A DNA stretch of 64,000 bases from Prorocentrum cordatum (Eukaryota > Sar > Dinophyceae > Prorocentrales > Prorocentraceae), in contig CAUYUJ010004725.1 of assembly GCA_963575745.1 (NCBI GenBank), positions 142,501 to 206,500 of the forward strand. Reading direction: 5' to 3'. A program made the translations under genes and the position numbers. The notes under the pieces were generated by a model. The model was given only the letters and a program-made list of their open reading frames with translations. It searched no databases and was not told the origin of the DNA. Position 1 is the stretch's first letter; each line of letters opens with the position of its first letter. Shown in pieces: positions 11,254 to 22,442 of the stretch.

Positions 11254-11402
11254 CCTTCCTGCTTCTGCTCCTACCGTGTTCATGCTGTCCTCCTTTTCCT
11301 CCTCCTCCTCCTCCTCGTCCTCTTCCTCCTCCTCCTCGCTTCCTCCTTCTCTTCTTCCTCCTCCTCCTCCTCCTCCTCCTCCTCCTCCTCCCCCTCCTCC
11401 TT
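11108..11402. repeat. CTC plus ATC microsatellite inside higher-order copy 2
   Basis: CTC tract interrupted at about 11172-11250 by pure ATC repeats that are absent from copy 1, so it expanded after the duplication. Confidence 0.9.
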
Positions 11403-11403
11403 G

Positions 11404-12140
11404 GGAGTGCTGAAACCAACAAATCGCCTGAGACATCCTCCCAAAACTGTTCCGAAAACGACAGATGCCCAGCATCATAACGGCCAAACCGCCTGAGACA
11501 TCCCCGCAAACTGAGCGCGAACGTCCTCCAAATCTGCCCCGAAAGCGAAACATGTTGGAAGAGGAAAAAAGGCCAAACCGCCTGAGACATCCCCACAACA
11601 TCTCGCGAAAGGGGCCGAGTGCAATACCCACCCGCCGCTCCTCCTAGAGTGCTGAAACCAGCGAATCGCCTAACACATCCTCCAAATCTGCTCCGAAAGC
11701 GAAACATGTTGGAAGAGAAAATGGCCAAAACGCCTGAGACATCCCCACAAAATCCCGCGAAAGGGGCCGAGTGCAATACCCCCCCCGCCGCTCCCCTTAG
11801 AGTGCTGAAACCAGCGAATCGCCTGAGACATCCTCCAACTCTGCTCCGGAAGCGAAACATGTTGGAAGAGAAAATGGCCAAACCGCTTGGGACATCCTAA
11901 CAAACTCCCCCGAAAGGGGCCGAGTGCAATACCCCCCCGCCGCTCCCCTTAGGAGTGCTGGAACCAGCGAGTCGCCTGAGACATCCTCCAAATCTGCTCC
12001 GAAAACGAAACATGTTGGAAGAGAAACCGGCCAAACCGCCAGAGACATCCCCACAAAATCCGGCGAAAGGGGCCGAGTGCAATACCCCCCCGCCGCTCCC
12101 CGTAGGAGTGCTGAAGCCACAGAATCGCCCGAGACATCCT
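11404..12140. repeat. 152-bp satellite, block 3
   Basis: About five units, closest to block 2. The shared higher-order context shows that the two blocks were duplicated together. Confidence 0.85.
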
Positions 12141-12464
12141 CAACATCAGTGTGTGTGAGTCATCCGATGAGTGGACCTGAGTGAATGTAGTGAACGTATG
12201 AGTACAAGCACGAGTGAGTCTGAGTGATGAGTGAGTCTGAGTGATGAGTGAGTCTGAGTGATGAGTGAGTCTGAGTGATGAGTGAGTCTGAGTGATGAGT
12301 GATGAGTCTGAGTCATGACTGAGTCCGAGTGATGAGTGAGTCTGAGTGATGAGTGAGTCTGAGTGATGAGTGGGTCTGAGTGATGAGTGAGTCTGAGTGA
12401 TGAGTGAGTGGGTCTGAGTGAGAGGAGTGGTGTGTTCTCTCTCCTCCGGCGCGGTCCGCCAATA

Positions 12465-12555
12465 ACAAGAACACCATACTTAGGATATGGGGAACAAGAA
12501 TCCCATACTTAGGCGATGGGGAATAATCAGAACCCCATCTTAGGATATGGGGAAA
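12465..12555. repeat. Three short copies of an imperfect palindrome
   Basis: CCATACTTAGGATATGG or variants recur three times at about 33-bp spacing, each able to fold on itself. Confidence 0.6.
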
Positions 12556-14168
12556 AAAGGGAAGACAGAGAGAGAGAGAGATACCCCAAAGAGCTTTCAC
12601 GAAAGCCCTCCAAAAAAAAACGAACTTTAGATGGCTCCTAGGTGGCACCAACATGGTTCGGTGCCCTTTTTCACTCTGCGGGCCGACTGCAAAAAGGCAC
12701 CGCCCCACCGGTGCCCTTTCCTGGTCGGCTCGCGGAGTAAAGGGCTCTGGTGTGGCGTTGCCCTTTTTGCAGTCGACCCGCAGAATGAAAAGGGCACCGA
12801 ACCATGTTGGTGCCACCTAGGAGCCATCTGAAGTTCGAGCTCTTCTGTGGTTCTCGTGATGAAAGCTCGTTGGGCCATCCTTCTTTCTCTCTTTCTCTCT
12901 CTCTCTCTCTCTTTGTTTGTCTCTGTATTTCTTTCTTTCTTTTTGTTTCTCTCTCTCTCTCTCTCTCTCGAAAGACCCCCTTGCTGTAGTGCGGGTCGGG
13001 CCCGACCAGGAAAAGGCGCCGGACATGGTGCAAGGGGTTTTGCACCATGTCCAGTGATATTGATGATGATACTGATGATGCTGAGGATGACGGTGATCGT
13101 GATGATGGTGGTGGCGACGACGACAACGGCAATGATGATGGCGACGATGTTGCGCATGATGATGAGGAGGAGTCGGAGGAGAAGGAGGGGGAGGAGGAGT
13201 TGCAAAAAGTAGCCCGATGACCAGTGCTCCTCGTCGGCGCTCGGCGAAGCTGGCCGCTTGCTGCGTTCCGCATCGGGCCGCCAAGCTCCGCCCTTGCCCC
13301 TATATAGTTACTGCCCCTGCCCGCGCTACCGCCCCAAATCGTACCCCTCCCACCTCCCACGACCGAGCTATACCCACATGTACCCAATCATCCTTCTGTT
13401 TGCCTCAGCCTCATCCCACTCCTCGCATTCCTTCTCGCCACCATGCGGCCAAGCCGCCCTCCTGTCCCCTTCTTCCGGCTTCCCTTACCTCCCGTCCTTC
13501 CTCATACCTCCTACATCCTTCATCCCCCCCTCTGATCCTGAATAATTTCCTCCCGCTCCTCGCTCCTCCCTGTCCCCTCCTCGCTCCTCGTCCTTCCTCC
13601 CTCCTTTCGCCCATCGTCTTTTGCCCATGAGAGCGCCCTTGGCCAGGTTGCAATAAGGGGGGGGGGAATGCGCAGTGCCAGGGCCCATTCCGCAGAGGGC
13701 TAGCGGATGTTTTCGCTGAGCGAGGCTGAGGTGCTCCAACTAAAAAAGGAACGCCACCGCGACCAAGTCCAACATGTCCGGCGTAGCGAACGGAGGCAAG
13801 CCTTTCGGCCTTCCGGTGGGCGGCGCGCCCTCCTTCTCCGACGAGGCCGCCACTGCGGCGCGGGAAAAGTACCAGGGGCTGGTGGACAACCCGCCCAACG
13901 ATGGGACGGCGAAGGAGCGTCGTGGGGGGCGCCAGGGTGTCGTCCAGCAGAGGTCGGTTCGGATGGCCCCTGCGGGGGCGGAAGGACACGCGTGCGGCTT
14001 CTGCGCCCACCTGGGGGATGGGCGTAGCGCGATCGACGCGCGGGCGGTCGAACGGCCGCGCCAGGGGAGGGCCCCGGCCGTTGCTTCTGCGCGGGGCGTG
14101 GCCCCGGGGCCGCGCGAACTCCCGTGCCCCCGTTCGGCTGTTCAACGATGGGGCCCACGGGGCCTTAA

Positions 14169-14589
14169 GCATGAAGGGACCGCACCGAACCGAGAACCGG
14201 GAACCGTGACCGAACCGGACCGAACCGGTCCAAAACCAGGAACGTAGAAAACCGAACCGGACCGAACCGAATTCATTCAGAACCGAACCGGCGAGGACCG
14301 AACCGAACCAGAACCGGAACCGAACCGGAACCGGGCGGCCCCTGAACCGAACCGACGGGAACCGAACCGAACCCCTTTCCCCTCTGGTCCGGACCCCAGG
14401 ACCCCGATGACCCCCAGGACTCCGGGACCCCGATGACCCCAGAACCTCCCGAAGATTCCCGCGACCTCCTCCTCCTCTTCTCCTCCTCCTCCTCCTCCTC
14501 CTCCTCCTCCTCCTCCTCCTTCTCCTCCTCCGCTTCCTCCTCCTCCTCGACGGCGGCGGCGTCGGCGGGCGCGGGCGTCGGCAAGCGTC

Positions 14590-14621
<32 letters not shown>

Positions 14622-15932
14622 GGGGGCCGCGGGGGAGCCCCGGGGGGGCCCCTGGCGACCCTCCTGGCAGCCCCCCTGGCGACCGCCCTGGCGACCCGCG
14701 ACGGCGACGGCGACGGCGGCGGCGACGGCGGCGGCGGCGGCGGCGGCGACAACGACAGCGACTTCGACCCCCCTCGCGGGTGCGACCCCCCTGGCGGGCG
14801 CGACCCCCCTGGCGGGTGCGACCCCCCTGGCGGGTGCAACCCCCCTGGCGGGCGCGACCCCCCTGGCGGGTGCGACCCCCCTGGCGGGTGCAACCCCCTC
14901 TGGCGGGCGCAACCCCCCTGGCGGGTGCAACCCCCCTGGCGGGCGCGACCCCCCTGGCGGGTGCGACCCCCCTGGCGGGTGCAACCCCCCTCGCGGGTGC
15001 GACCCCCCTGGCGGGTGCAACCCCCCTTGGAGGGTGCGACCCCCCTGGCGGGTGCGACCCCCCTCGCGGGCGCGACCCCCCTGCCGGGTGCAACCTCCCT
15101 GGCGGGCGCAACCCCCCTGGCGGGTGCAACCCCCCTGGCGGGTGCAACCCCCCTGGCGGGTGCAACCCCCCTGGCGGGTGCAACCCCCTCTGGCGGGTGC
15201 AACCCCCCTGGCGGGTGCAACCCCCCTGGCGGGTGCAACCCCCCTGGCGGGTGCAACCCCCCTGGCGGGTGCAACCCCCCTCGCGGGTGCAACCCCCTCT
15301 GGCGGGTGCAACCCCCCTCGCGGGTGCAACCCCCCTGGCGGGCGCGACCCCCCTGGCGGGTGCAACCCCCCTGGCGGGCGCAACCCCCCTGGCGGGTGCA
15401 ACCCCCCTGGCGGGCGCGACCCCCCTCGGGCTGCGACCCCCCTCGGGGCTGCGACCCCCGTCGGGGCTGCGACCCCCGTCGGGGCACGTCGCTGGAGGGC
15501 CTCGCGCCTCCACGCCTCCACGTTTCTCCTCCTGCTCCTCCTCCTCCTTCTCCTCCTCGTCGTCCTCCTCCTCCCTCCTCCGCCTCCGCCTCCGCCTCCT
15601 CCCCCTCCTCCTCCTCCTCCTCCTCCTCCTCCTCCTCCTCCTCCTCCTCCTCCTCCTCCTCCTCCTCCCTTTTTTTCAAACTGGATCGTCGCTTACGCAG
15701 ACGGGGCGCCCAACGTCGCACCTGACCAGTCGGGCCGAACCGAACCGGAGCGGCCACTCGAACCGAACCGAACCGGTCGGACCCAACCGCGCGAAAACCG
15801 GAACCGAACCGAACCGGCGGCAGGCCCAAGCCGAACCGGCCGAAACCGGACCGATGCCAAACCGAACCGGCCAAGCAAAACCGACCCGGCTGCAGAACCG
15901 GACCGAACTGAACCGAGCCGATCCCTTCATGC
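14169..15932. mobile_element. 1764-bp TTAA-bounded element filled with minisatellites
   Basis: TTAA flanks the segment (14165-14168 and 15933-15936). Its ends are inverted: GCATGAAGGGA at the left, and TCCCTTCATGC at the right. In the left duplication arm the same site (1689-1692) has one TTAA and no insert, a clean empty site. TTAA duplication and precise empty sites are hallmarks of piggyBac-type elements, though these ends do not show the usual CCC start. The content, left to right, is a CCGAACCGG minisatellite (about 14170-14380), CTC and CGG/GTC tracts, an 18-bp minisatellite (14760-15485), a CTC tract (15523-15670), and a second CCGAACCGG minisatellite (15730-15920). No transposase frame was recognised. 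Confidence 0.65.
14760..15485. repeat. 18-bp minisatellite, about 40 units, open in all six frames
   Basis: The unit is GGCGGGTGCAACCCCCCT with C/A and G/C variants. Eighteen is a multiple of three, so every frame is a hexapeptide repeat (for example WRVQPP, PLAGAT, PGGCNP on plus; GVAPAR, GGCTRQ on minus). Long open frames here are therefore not evidence of a gene. Confidence 0.95.
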
Positions 15933-16659
15933 TTAAGGATAGGCACGTGTCCACAGTTGAATTTGCGCTGTGCTTGGCCCGTCGCCCTTAGGGGCCCAAT
16001 CCCCCGGGGCCCCATCCCCGAGGGCCCCGCCCTCGAACCCCCGACCCATATTCTGGGCGACGGGCGCCGCTTGCCGGCGACAGGCGCCTTCCCAGGGACA
16101 CTTGGAAGCGGCGGGTGAGGGAGGCGAGCTCCGTTGCTTTCGTCATCGACGCGATTCAATTCCAATGGATCCCGGCGCAAGGGAAGTTCAACGCGGAATA
16201 CATCGGCAAATTCGCTGCGGACGCAGGGTTGCGTCACGCCGCGCTTCACGCCCAACGTCTTGATTTCGGATTTGGGCGGGGAGGTGACCGCCAGGCCGAC
16301 CGCCCTGGTTCCCGACTCGTAAATATCAAGGTTCCCCGTGGAATCATGTATAACAGTCGGTCGTCTGGGTGGCTTCCGGGGACCAACGTGAAGATTTTTA
16401 TCCGCTGCAATGAAAACCACGTGCGCTCTGAAACCTCGACTGAGCATTCTACAGAATGCTGCGGGTTTCACTTCGTGCCACAATCGGCCATTGATTTCGA
16501 GGTGTTTCCAGGGTCGGCAGGCCGCTCCCAGGAAGAGGAGGAAGAGGATGAGAAGGAGGATCTCTGCTCTCTGGGCCTCTGCTGATCCTGGCCTGCGGGC
16601 CGCTGCCGGACCTGGACCGCGCCTTTTTCCAGTCCGGGGGGGCGGGGTCACGAGGAAGA

Positions 16660-17160
16660 GGACGAGGAGGAGGAGGAGGAGGAGGAGCAGCAGCAGCAGC
16701 CACAGCAGGAGGAGGAGCAAGCGGAGCAAGAGGGGGAAGAGGAGGAGGAGGAGGAGGAGGAGGAGGAGGAGGAGGCTCGAGCAGGAGGCTCGAGGAGGAG
16801 CGGCAGCAGGAAGAGGAGCAGCAGCAGCAGGAGGCGGAGGAGGAGGTAGACGAGAACGAGGACGAGGAGGAGGCGGAGGGAGAGAAAAAGGAACAGGAAG
16901 AGAGGATGAGGAAGAGGAGGAGGAGGAGGAGGAGGAGGAGGAGGAGGAGGAGGAGGAGGAGGAGGAGGAGTTGGAGGAAGAGGAAGAGGAGGAGCAGGAG
17001 TAGGGCGAGGAGGAGGACGAGGACGAGGATGAGGACGAGGATGAGGACGAGGACGAGGACGACGAGGAGGAGGAGGGGAACGAGGAGGAGGAGGAGGAGG
17101 AGCAGGAAGAGGAGGAGCAGGCGGAGGAGGAGGAGGAGGAGGGCAGGAAGAGAATCCCGA
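16660..17160. repeat. GAG-rich microsatellite
   Basis: Interrupted GAG/CAG tract of about 500 bases. Encoded poly-Glu or poly-Ser frames are artefacts. Confidence 0.95.
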
Positions 17161-17594
17161 GGCGAGCCCAGTCGCGGCGACGAAGGCGCTCCGGAGGCCC
17201 AAAGAGATCGAGGAGCATAAACACCTGCATCCTGCCCCCTCCTGACCTCGGCAGCGGTGGCGGTGGCGACGATCGGCGGCGGCGGTGGCGGCGACGGCGA
17301 CGGCGGCGGCGGCGACGACGACGACGCCGCCGGGGGTCTTCCCCAGGGGTGATTTTTCATCCTGGATCCGTTTCTGATGGTCCCGGGGCCCAGAAGCGGC
17401 CCCCCGGAGGCCGAACACGGCGAAAAAACAAACCGAACTATCGATCGGCGACGGCATCGATCGGCGGCGGCGGCGGCGTCGTCGTCGAGGATCGAGGCTC
17501 AAGGACTGACCTTGGCCTCTACGCGCGGGCCAGCCCAGAGGCCAGCCCAAAACCAACGGTGCCCTTTTTGGTCGACGGGCCGACCACAAGGGCC
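17161..17594. other. GC-rich spacer, no gene seen
   Basis: Contains CGG and GAC runs. The sequence CGAGGCGAGCCCAGTCGCGG near 17160-17180 resembles 21123-21142, a weak dispersed similarity. Confidence 0.4.
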
Positions 17595-18062
17595 AAGAGG
17601 AGGAGGAGGAGGAGGAGGACAAGGAGGAGGGGGGGAGAAGGGGGGCCAGGAGGAGGAGGAGGAGGACGACGCCGAGGAGGAGGGGGGGGAGCAGCAGGAG
17701 GAGGAGGAGGGAGAAGGAGGAGGAGGAGGAGGAGGAGGAGATGAAGGAGGAGAAAGAGGAGGAGAGGAGGACGAGAGCCCAGACCTCCAACGTCTCGGAA
17801 AAACGAAGCTCGAATGTGTTCCTCCGTCTCGGCATCCGGGGGCCGTTTCTGGGCCCGAAACCCGCCGAAAAACGACCAAACTGGGACCGTTGCGACGTCG
17901 GAGGTCTGGGGAGGAGGGAGGATGAGGAGGAGAAGGAGGAGGAGGAGGAGGAAAAGGAGGAGAGGATGAGGAGGAGGAGGGCGAGGAAGAGGAGGAGGAG
18001 GAGGAGGGGGAGGAGGACGAGGAGGAGGAGGAAGAGATGGAGCAGGAGGAGGAGGAGGAGGA
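17595..18062. repeat. GAG-rich microsatellite with unique core
   Basis: Two GAG tracts surround about 120 unique bases (17780-17905). No coding signal stands out. Confidence 0.9.
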
Positions 18063-18309
18063 AGCAAAATCGGCAACATGATCAAACACACCGAAAGACC
18101 ATTTAGCAGAGCAGAAGACCACTTAGCAGGAACACGGGTGTAAGGCCCTTTTTCCACTCAGGGAACTTACATTCCCATTCTCGCTCCCTCCCTCCTCCCC
18201 TCCTTCCCTTCCTCCCTCACTCCCTCCCTCCCTCTCCCACCCTCTTCCCCCCTCCCCCCCTCCCTCCGACTTCTCGTCGTATTCGTCATCCTCTCCTCAC
18301 TCCTGATAC
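18063..18309. other. Spacer, CT/CCT-rich, nothing recognised
   Basis: Two short direct copies of AGACCA(C/T)TTAGCAG lie near 18098 and 18117; the rest is a CCCTCC-rich pyrimidine tract. Confidence 0.4.
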
Positions 18310-18400
18310 CTCCGCCAGCTCCTGCACTGCGCCGAGCGGGGCCCTGGGCTTCCGCTCGGGGTGCTGCGCCCTCGTGGGGCGTCTCTGTGGCCGCGCTTGG
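18310..18400 (-). CDS. Weak exon-like segment
   Basis: The minus-strand frame reads QHPERKPRAPLGAVQELAE and ends at a strong-looking donor, GGAG followed by GTATCAG. No acceptor or domain is recognised. It could be chance in GC-rich DNA. Confidence 0.2.
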
Positions 18401-18424
18401 TCGACTCGCCCGCAGTACAAAATA

Positions 18425-18749
18425 GTATGTTCCCCAACCAACATCAGCATCATCATAATCATCATCATCATCCTCATCATCATCCTCATCATCATCATCA
18501 TCACCACCATCATCATCATCAACATCATCAGCATCAGCATCAGCATCAGCATCAGCATCAGCATCAGCAGCATCATCATCATCATCATCATCATCATACT
18601 CAGCATCATCATCACCACAATCATCATCATCAGCATCATCATCCTCTGCATCATCATCAAACTCACCATCATCAGTATCAGCATCAGCTTCGGCATCGCA
18701 GCAGCATAATCATCCTCAGCCCTACCACAATCATCGTCATCATGAACAG

Positions 18750-18788
<39 letters not shown>

Positions 18789-18989
18789 TATCGTCACCAT
18801 CATCATCACCAGCATCAGTATCAGACTCAGCATCTTATTCATCACTATCATCTTCATCAGCAGCAGCAGCATCAACCTCAGCATCAGCATCCACATCAGT
18901 ATCTGCATCACGATCATCACCAGCAGCATCATCATCACAATCATCATCATACTCATCAGCATCATCATTATTATCATCATCGTCATCAG

Positions 18990-19039
<50 letters not shown>

Positions 19040-19408
19040 ACACCAGCTTCGTCACCATCAGCATCGCCCATATCATCAAAATCAGCAACATGTGCATCAT
19101 CATCCTCATCATCATCACCATCATCACCAGCATCAGCATAAGAATCATCATCAGCTTCATCATCGTCACTAGAATCGTCTCCAGCATTACCACCACCATG
19201 ATCATCATTAGCACAATCACATGCAGTATTATTACTAGCGGCATCATCATCATGCTCATCATCATGATCATCATCATCATCAGCATCATCATCATGCGCA
19301 TCGTCATCATCACCATCAGCAACATCATCATTATCGTCAGCATCGTCGTCGTCGCCATCATCATCATCATCATCATCATCATCAGCATCAGCATCAGCAT
19401 CAGCATCA

Positions 19409-19493
<85 letters not shown>

Positions 19494-19495
19494 GC
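18425..19495. repeat. CAT/CAG trinucleotide microsatellite, over 1 kb
   Basis: ATC-phased repeat with CAG and CGT interruptions, continuous for about 1070 bases. Long His- or Ile-rich frames are repeat artefacts. Confidence 0.95.
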
Positions 19496-19931
19496 TGCCC
19501 CTGCGGATGGGGTACACATTAGCTGCCGCTGTGCTTGTGGGCGCGCCGATGTATGCAGCGACGCCGCGGCTCCTGAGCCGCGACGGCCTGAGTCCGAATT
19601 TGCCGTGGGACGAGGGAGACGAAGGAGGTGCAAGAAGGAGCGGGGATGCGGAGGAGTGATGAGGAGGTGGATGATGAGGTGGAACGACGAGAAGCAGGAG
19701 CAGGGGCGAGAATATAAGGGCGAGAAGCACGAGCAGGAGCAGGAGCAGGGACGAGAAGCAGGAGCAGGGGCGAGAATGAGACGAGAAGGATGGTCAGGAA
19801 ACCAATCAGGGGGACGAGAAAGATAAGAACAGACGCGCGGCGTCGGTCCGAACGGACAGGTCCGAAAGAGGGCAGAGCGGGGGGGGGGCCAGAACATCGG
19901 AGACTCGGCCCGGGACATGAGTGCCAAGCAT
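19496..19931. other. Spacer with short GAGCAG tracts, no gene seen
   Basis: An AGAAGCAGGAGCAGGGGCGA motif recurs at about 19690-19790. Frames are open on both strands, but no exon can be defended. Confidence 0.35.
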
Positions 19932-20102
19932 TCACTGTAATTGTGGATCTTCTTCCCTCGATGAAGGCACACCGCCGATACTGGTAGTGGTGCCAACCAC
20001 CTCTAGGCCTGCGATACCTGGCAGCCTCCGAAGCAAAGCGTCTACGCCATTCCTGATGGCCGCGGCAGCGTCCTCGGGATCCCATCGCCCGCCTAGACAA
20101 GG
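19932..20102 (-). CDS. Exon-like segment ending in a stop; possible terminal exon
   Basis: After a good acceptor (CTCTCGATTCAG), the minus strand reads CLGGRWDPEDAAAAIRNGVD, then ALLRRLPGIAGLEVVG and TTTSIGG, to a TGA at 19932-19934 (about 56 codons). The mixed, amphipathic composition differs from the neighbouring repeats. The product is not recognised. If real, it would be the last exon of a minus-strand gene whose other exons lie at higher coordinates. Confidence 0.35.
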   Translation of the reverse strand, partial: PCLGGRWDPEDAAAAIRNGVDALLRRLPGIAGLEVVGTTTSIGGVPSSREEDPQLQ

Positions 20103-20276
20103 CTGAATCGAGAGGTCGAGAAGTCGTATCAGAAACACGTGAGCCAGCATCGGGGAAGTAGGGGTGTCAGAGTCGGATGCGATGGGTAAGATCCCGAGTC
20201 GGGCACACAAAAGTAAACATCGAAGAGGTAAGGGACACGGAAACCCAGAATCGTCCCCTCACCACGCATCATGATA

Positions 20277-20535
20277 TCCACCACCACCACCATCAGCATA
20301 ATCATCACCATCGTCCACCATCAGTTTCCATCAGCGTCATCGTCGTTGTAGTTGTCATCTTCAACGACATCATCAGCATCATCACCAGCCTCCCTCCTCG
20401 TCATCGTCCGCGAGGAGGAGGAGGAGGAGGGGAGGAGGAGGAGGAGGAGGAGGAGGAGGAAAAGGAGGAGGAGGAGGAGGAGGAGGGGGAGGAGGAGGAG
20501 GAGGAGGAGGAGGAGGAGGAGGAGGACGAGGAGGG
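20277..20535. repeat. CAC/CAT then GAG microsatellites
   Basis: CCACCACCA and CATCATCA tract (20277-20390) followed by a GAG tract (20407-20535). Confidence 0.9.
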
Positions 20536-21705
20536 GCTCACCCTGCCCGCGGAGCGGCCTGCAGCGCAGCGAGCTCCCGAGCCTGAGCGGTGGCCACGAC
20601 GACGACGACGAGCGGCGAGCGACGGAGAGGCGACAAGCAGCAGACGACGACGACGAGCAGGCGCACGGCGGCGCTGCTGCGCCTACACCCTGCGAGATGC
20701 GTAAGAAATCATGGGTTGAGAAATTCATAGTCTCAGAACCTGAATAAAAAAAACCCAACATTTCTATTAAAATCTTGGGATTTACGTTGAAACATTAAGA
20801 CTAGTCGAGACTCTGGCCGAAAATTTAGGTTCTCTTAAGCATCGCCTAAGGTGTAGGTGAGAAGGGATGAGGAAGGGACGAGGTGTGCAGCAAGTCCACG
20901 ACACCTCGGTGACCGCAGTACACCCTCCCCTGGCGGCGAGCCCAGGGGGGGTAGTGAGAGGGGGGCGGGCCTTCTCAGAAAGCTTGGAGGCCTTCTCGGA
21001 TGGCTCGGGAGGCCTTGGGCCTGATGAGAAGTTTTCTTAACCCTTCCCCGAAGATGGGGAAAGCAATGGTACCGATTCCGCTACTCCCCAGACCTCTCCG
21101 AGGGTGCGTTCTGACCAGGATTTCGAGGCGAATCCAGCGGTGGCGACGAGGGCCTCCCAGGAGGCCGACAAAGGGGAAAACGAGGAAAGGGTAGGGGCAT
21201 GGGAGTACCTCTTCCTCCTCTGAGAAGACACAGGAAACGTCTCACAAGGCCGGAGGGCTTCCGAGAAGCCCCAGTGCCTTCTGAGGAGGCCGGCTCGTTC
21301 TCGCTGACCCCCTGGGCGCGCCGCCGACCCCTGTCCCGAGCGCCCTCCCCCAGAGACCATACAGTGGATGCCCGACCACAAGAAACCTTCCACAAGAAAC
21401 CCAACCCCGAACCCCAGGACGCCCGTTGATTTTTGGCGTGGGAGCGCCACGCGTTCCACATCAAAACCACTGAAACCCAAGAAACTCAGGGCACCCTGGA
21501 GGCAAGCAGTGTGTTTCTTGGCATGGGCCTCCACTGTACAAGAATCCCTCTCTTCACTGCGTGAAGTGCCCCACTGGCAACGTGACAACTGAAGGACGGG
21601 CGCTCCCCGACCCTGCAATTCAGGCGAGAGCCCCGGGCTGAAACGGAGTCGACCCCCTTCCCTCTAGCTGAGAGGCGCTATGGCGCTATGGTGAACATAA
21701 CAATT
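20536..21705. other. Spacer with short CTTCTCAGAAG-like motifs, no confident gene
   Basis: Motifs such as CCTTCTCAGAAAGC and GCCTTCTGAGGAGGCC (20960-21000, 21240-21300) are related to the foldback at 23825-24022. Frames on both strands are open for over 100 codons around 21040-21610 without a recognisable domain. A frame at about 20575-20640 on minus (ATAQARELAALQAAPRAG) is exon-like but sits beside a microsatellite. Confidence 0.35.
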
Positions 21706-21710
21706 TGATA

Positions 21711-21893
21711 CTCCAGATTTCGTAATAAAGGCAGGGGGGTCTCATTTCGGGGGGGGGGTCTCTTCCAGGCTATCTTGGAGGGCCTGGGGGGGTCTGGGGA
21801 CGATGTTTGGGAGGGTTCTCCCACGGGGGGGGGGTCTAAAACTTCTCGTCTGGGAGGGTTGAGACCCCCTCCCTTTTATTACGAAATCTGGAG
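21711..21893. mobile_element. 183-bp MITE with perfect 19-bp ends and TA flanks
   Basis: The left end starts CTCCAGATTTCGTAATAAA. The right end is its exact reverse complement, and both continue into AGGGGGGTCTC or close variants. TA flanks both sides (21709-21710 and 21894-21895), as expected for TA-inserting elements. No coding capacity. Confidence 0.65.
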
Positions 21894-22442
21894 TAATCGA
21901 TCCCCGTCCGAGTGAATGATCGGGACTGGTTTGAGACGAGGCAGCGACGAACACACGAGATTCTACGCGGGAAACGCGCATGTTGGCAGGGGATGGGGGC
22001 AACATCGCATCCTCGCCCCCGAAGACCTCATCCAGGCGCAGGGCCTGCGTCGAATTCGAACGTGGACGGGGACGAGGCGGAAGAAGGCAACAGCAGCAAG
22101 GACCATTGACGGAGGAAGATACTTACGAGAGTGCAGGAGAGGTGATGAAACACTATAGGGCTCTGGGGCGGGGGTCAGTGGGGCAGGGAAATCAAGGAGT
22201 GCTCTCCCCCCGTGTCTCTTCTCCCTCTCCCCTCTCCCGTAACTGCCCATCCTCTCCGACTCCTCTCCCCTACTCTACAACTCACCTTGCTTCCATCATC
22301 CCCAATCGCAGCCTCAATATCCTGCTGGCTCTCCGTCGATCTCCTCTCCCACCCCCCCTCCTACTCCCCGACCCTAGAGCAGGTCGTGGACTTGGACCTT
22401 CCTTACGGCCCTGCCGTGGCCCGCCAACTTTTATCGGGGGCG

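Larger units (their letters stand above)
8057..12445. repeat. 2.05-kb higher-order repeat, two tandem copies
   Basis: The order GAGT-rich minisatellite, AATTACTCGACGCGGGGCTC core, GAGT minisatellite, ATGCAGAAGAG core, CTC tract, 152-bp satellite occurs twice. The core starts near 8317 and again near 10369, a period of about 2052 bp. A third partial GAGT tract ends the array near 12440. The CTC tract in copy 2 gained an ATC run. Confidence 0.85.
12590..16640. repeat. Inverted segmental duplication, right arm
   Basis: Counterpart of 990-3508 in opposite orientation. It starts with a complete foldback core (12621-12837; arms share ATGGCTCCTAGGTGGCACC) and continues with the CATGGTGCAAG hairpin, CTC/ATC tract and GC-rich blocks. 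The TTAA-bounded insert at 14169-15932 interrupts it. It lacks the 429-bp element present in the left arm. Confidence 0.8.

Noticed and set aside
14273-17230. 985-codon minus-strand frame
   Set aside because: It is stitched from an 18-bp minisatellite, CTC tracts and CCGAACCGG repeats, and crosses a transposon boundary.
18425-19495. Long His-, Ile- and Met-rich reading frames (over 400 codons)
   Set aside because: They are translations of a CAT microsatellite in several frames.
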